Shown: positions 30,993-31,755 of the stretch, one piece after another
How the letters are laid out: each line of letters starts with the position of its first letter
How positions within the stretch are numbered: position 1 is the stretch's first letter
Assembly: GCA_036848175.1 (NCBI GenBank)
Contig: DAIUKO010000052.1
Coordinates: forward strand, 1-31,755
Source: QHWF01 sp036848175
Lineage (GTDB): Bacteria; Acidobacteriota; Vicinamibacteria; Vicinamibacterales; CAVVIG01
Direction of reading: 5' to 3'
DNA: 31,755 nt
Notes under the pieces: generated by a model
Databases searched by the model: none
Seen by the model: only the letters and a program-made list of their open reading frames with translations
What the model was told of the DNA's origin: nothing
Program-made: the position numbers and the translations under genes

Positions 30993-31755
<763 letters not shown>

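Overview
The window is 31.7 kb of GC-rich (visibly well over 60%), gene-dense bacterial DNA with two 100-N scaffold gaps (5751-5850 and 28047-28146), so it comes from a draft or metagenome assembly. Several features suggest a Gram-negative from the Acidobacteriota, probably Vicinamibacteria-like: outer-membrane barrels ending in aromatic residues, a DUF3011-porin fusion, a very short ATP synthase delta subunit, and a PAS-GAF sigma54 activator. The phylum is an inference from gene style, not a demonstrated placement. I see no rRNA, tRNA, CRISPR array or intact insertion sequence.

Layout. (1) 1-395, minus: decayed tyrosine-recombinase remnant. (2) 564-5386, plus: DUF3011/porin, exported amidohydrolase, exported glutaminase and DUF481 outer-membrane protein, as one tight operon. 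(3) 5448-6295, minus: OmpW-like barrel, artificially split by a gap. (4) 6606-8513, plus: FhlA/NtrC-type sigma54 activator with PAS and GAF domains. (5) 8774-17356, plus: eight genes, nearly all overlapping or adjacent: ABM-fold protein, large exported repeat protein, two small exported proteins, aspartase, a second exported protein, DASS carboxylate transporter and exported asparaginase. (6) 25681 down to 17307, minus: RND efflux pump (adaptor, pump, outer-membrane factor), then PPK2 and an MscS-type channel. (7) 25911 to the right edge, plus: unknown exported protein, then F-type ATP synthase a-c-b-delta-alpha-gamma-beta, with beta cut by the window end.

Main discovery. The control regions of all these blocks share one architecture. 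A 35-bp tandem operator (two CTCC-N8-GGAG palindromes, 3 bp apart) occurs four times, at 404-438, 6421-6455, 8568-8602 and 25754-25788. Each sits upstream of one or two sigma54 -24/-12 promoters, giving five good promoters and one weaker one. In three modules the operator-to-promoter gap is 94 or 95 nt. The only enhancer-binding protein in the window lies in the middle of these blocks. I infer one local sigma54 regulon that this activator controls.

How the genes may work together. Periplasmic glutaminase and asparaginase would turn Gln and Asn into Glu, Asp and ammonia. The DASS carrier could move acidic amino acids or C4-dicarboxylates. Aspartase turns Asp into fumarate and more ammonia. F-ATP synthase, PPK2, MscS, porins and an efflux pump are wired to the same control. 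This fits a coordinated response to acid, envelope or energy stress, or a switch to amino-acid and fumarate metabolism. The wiring is read from sequence; the physiological purpose is inference.
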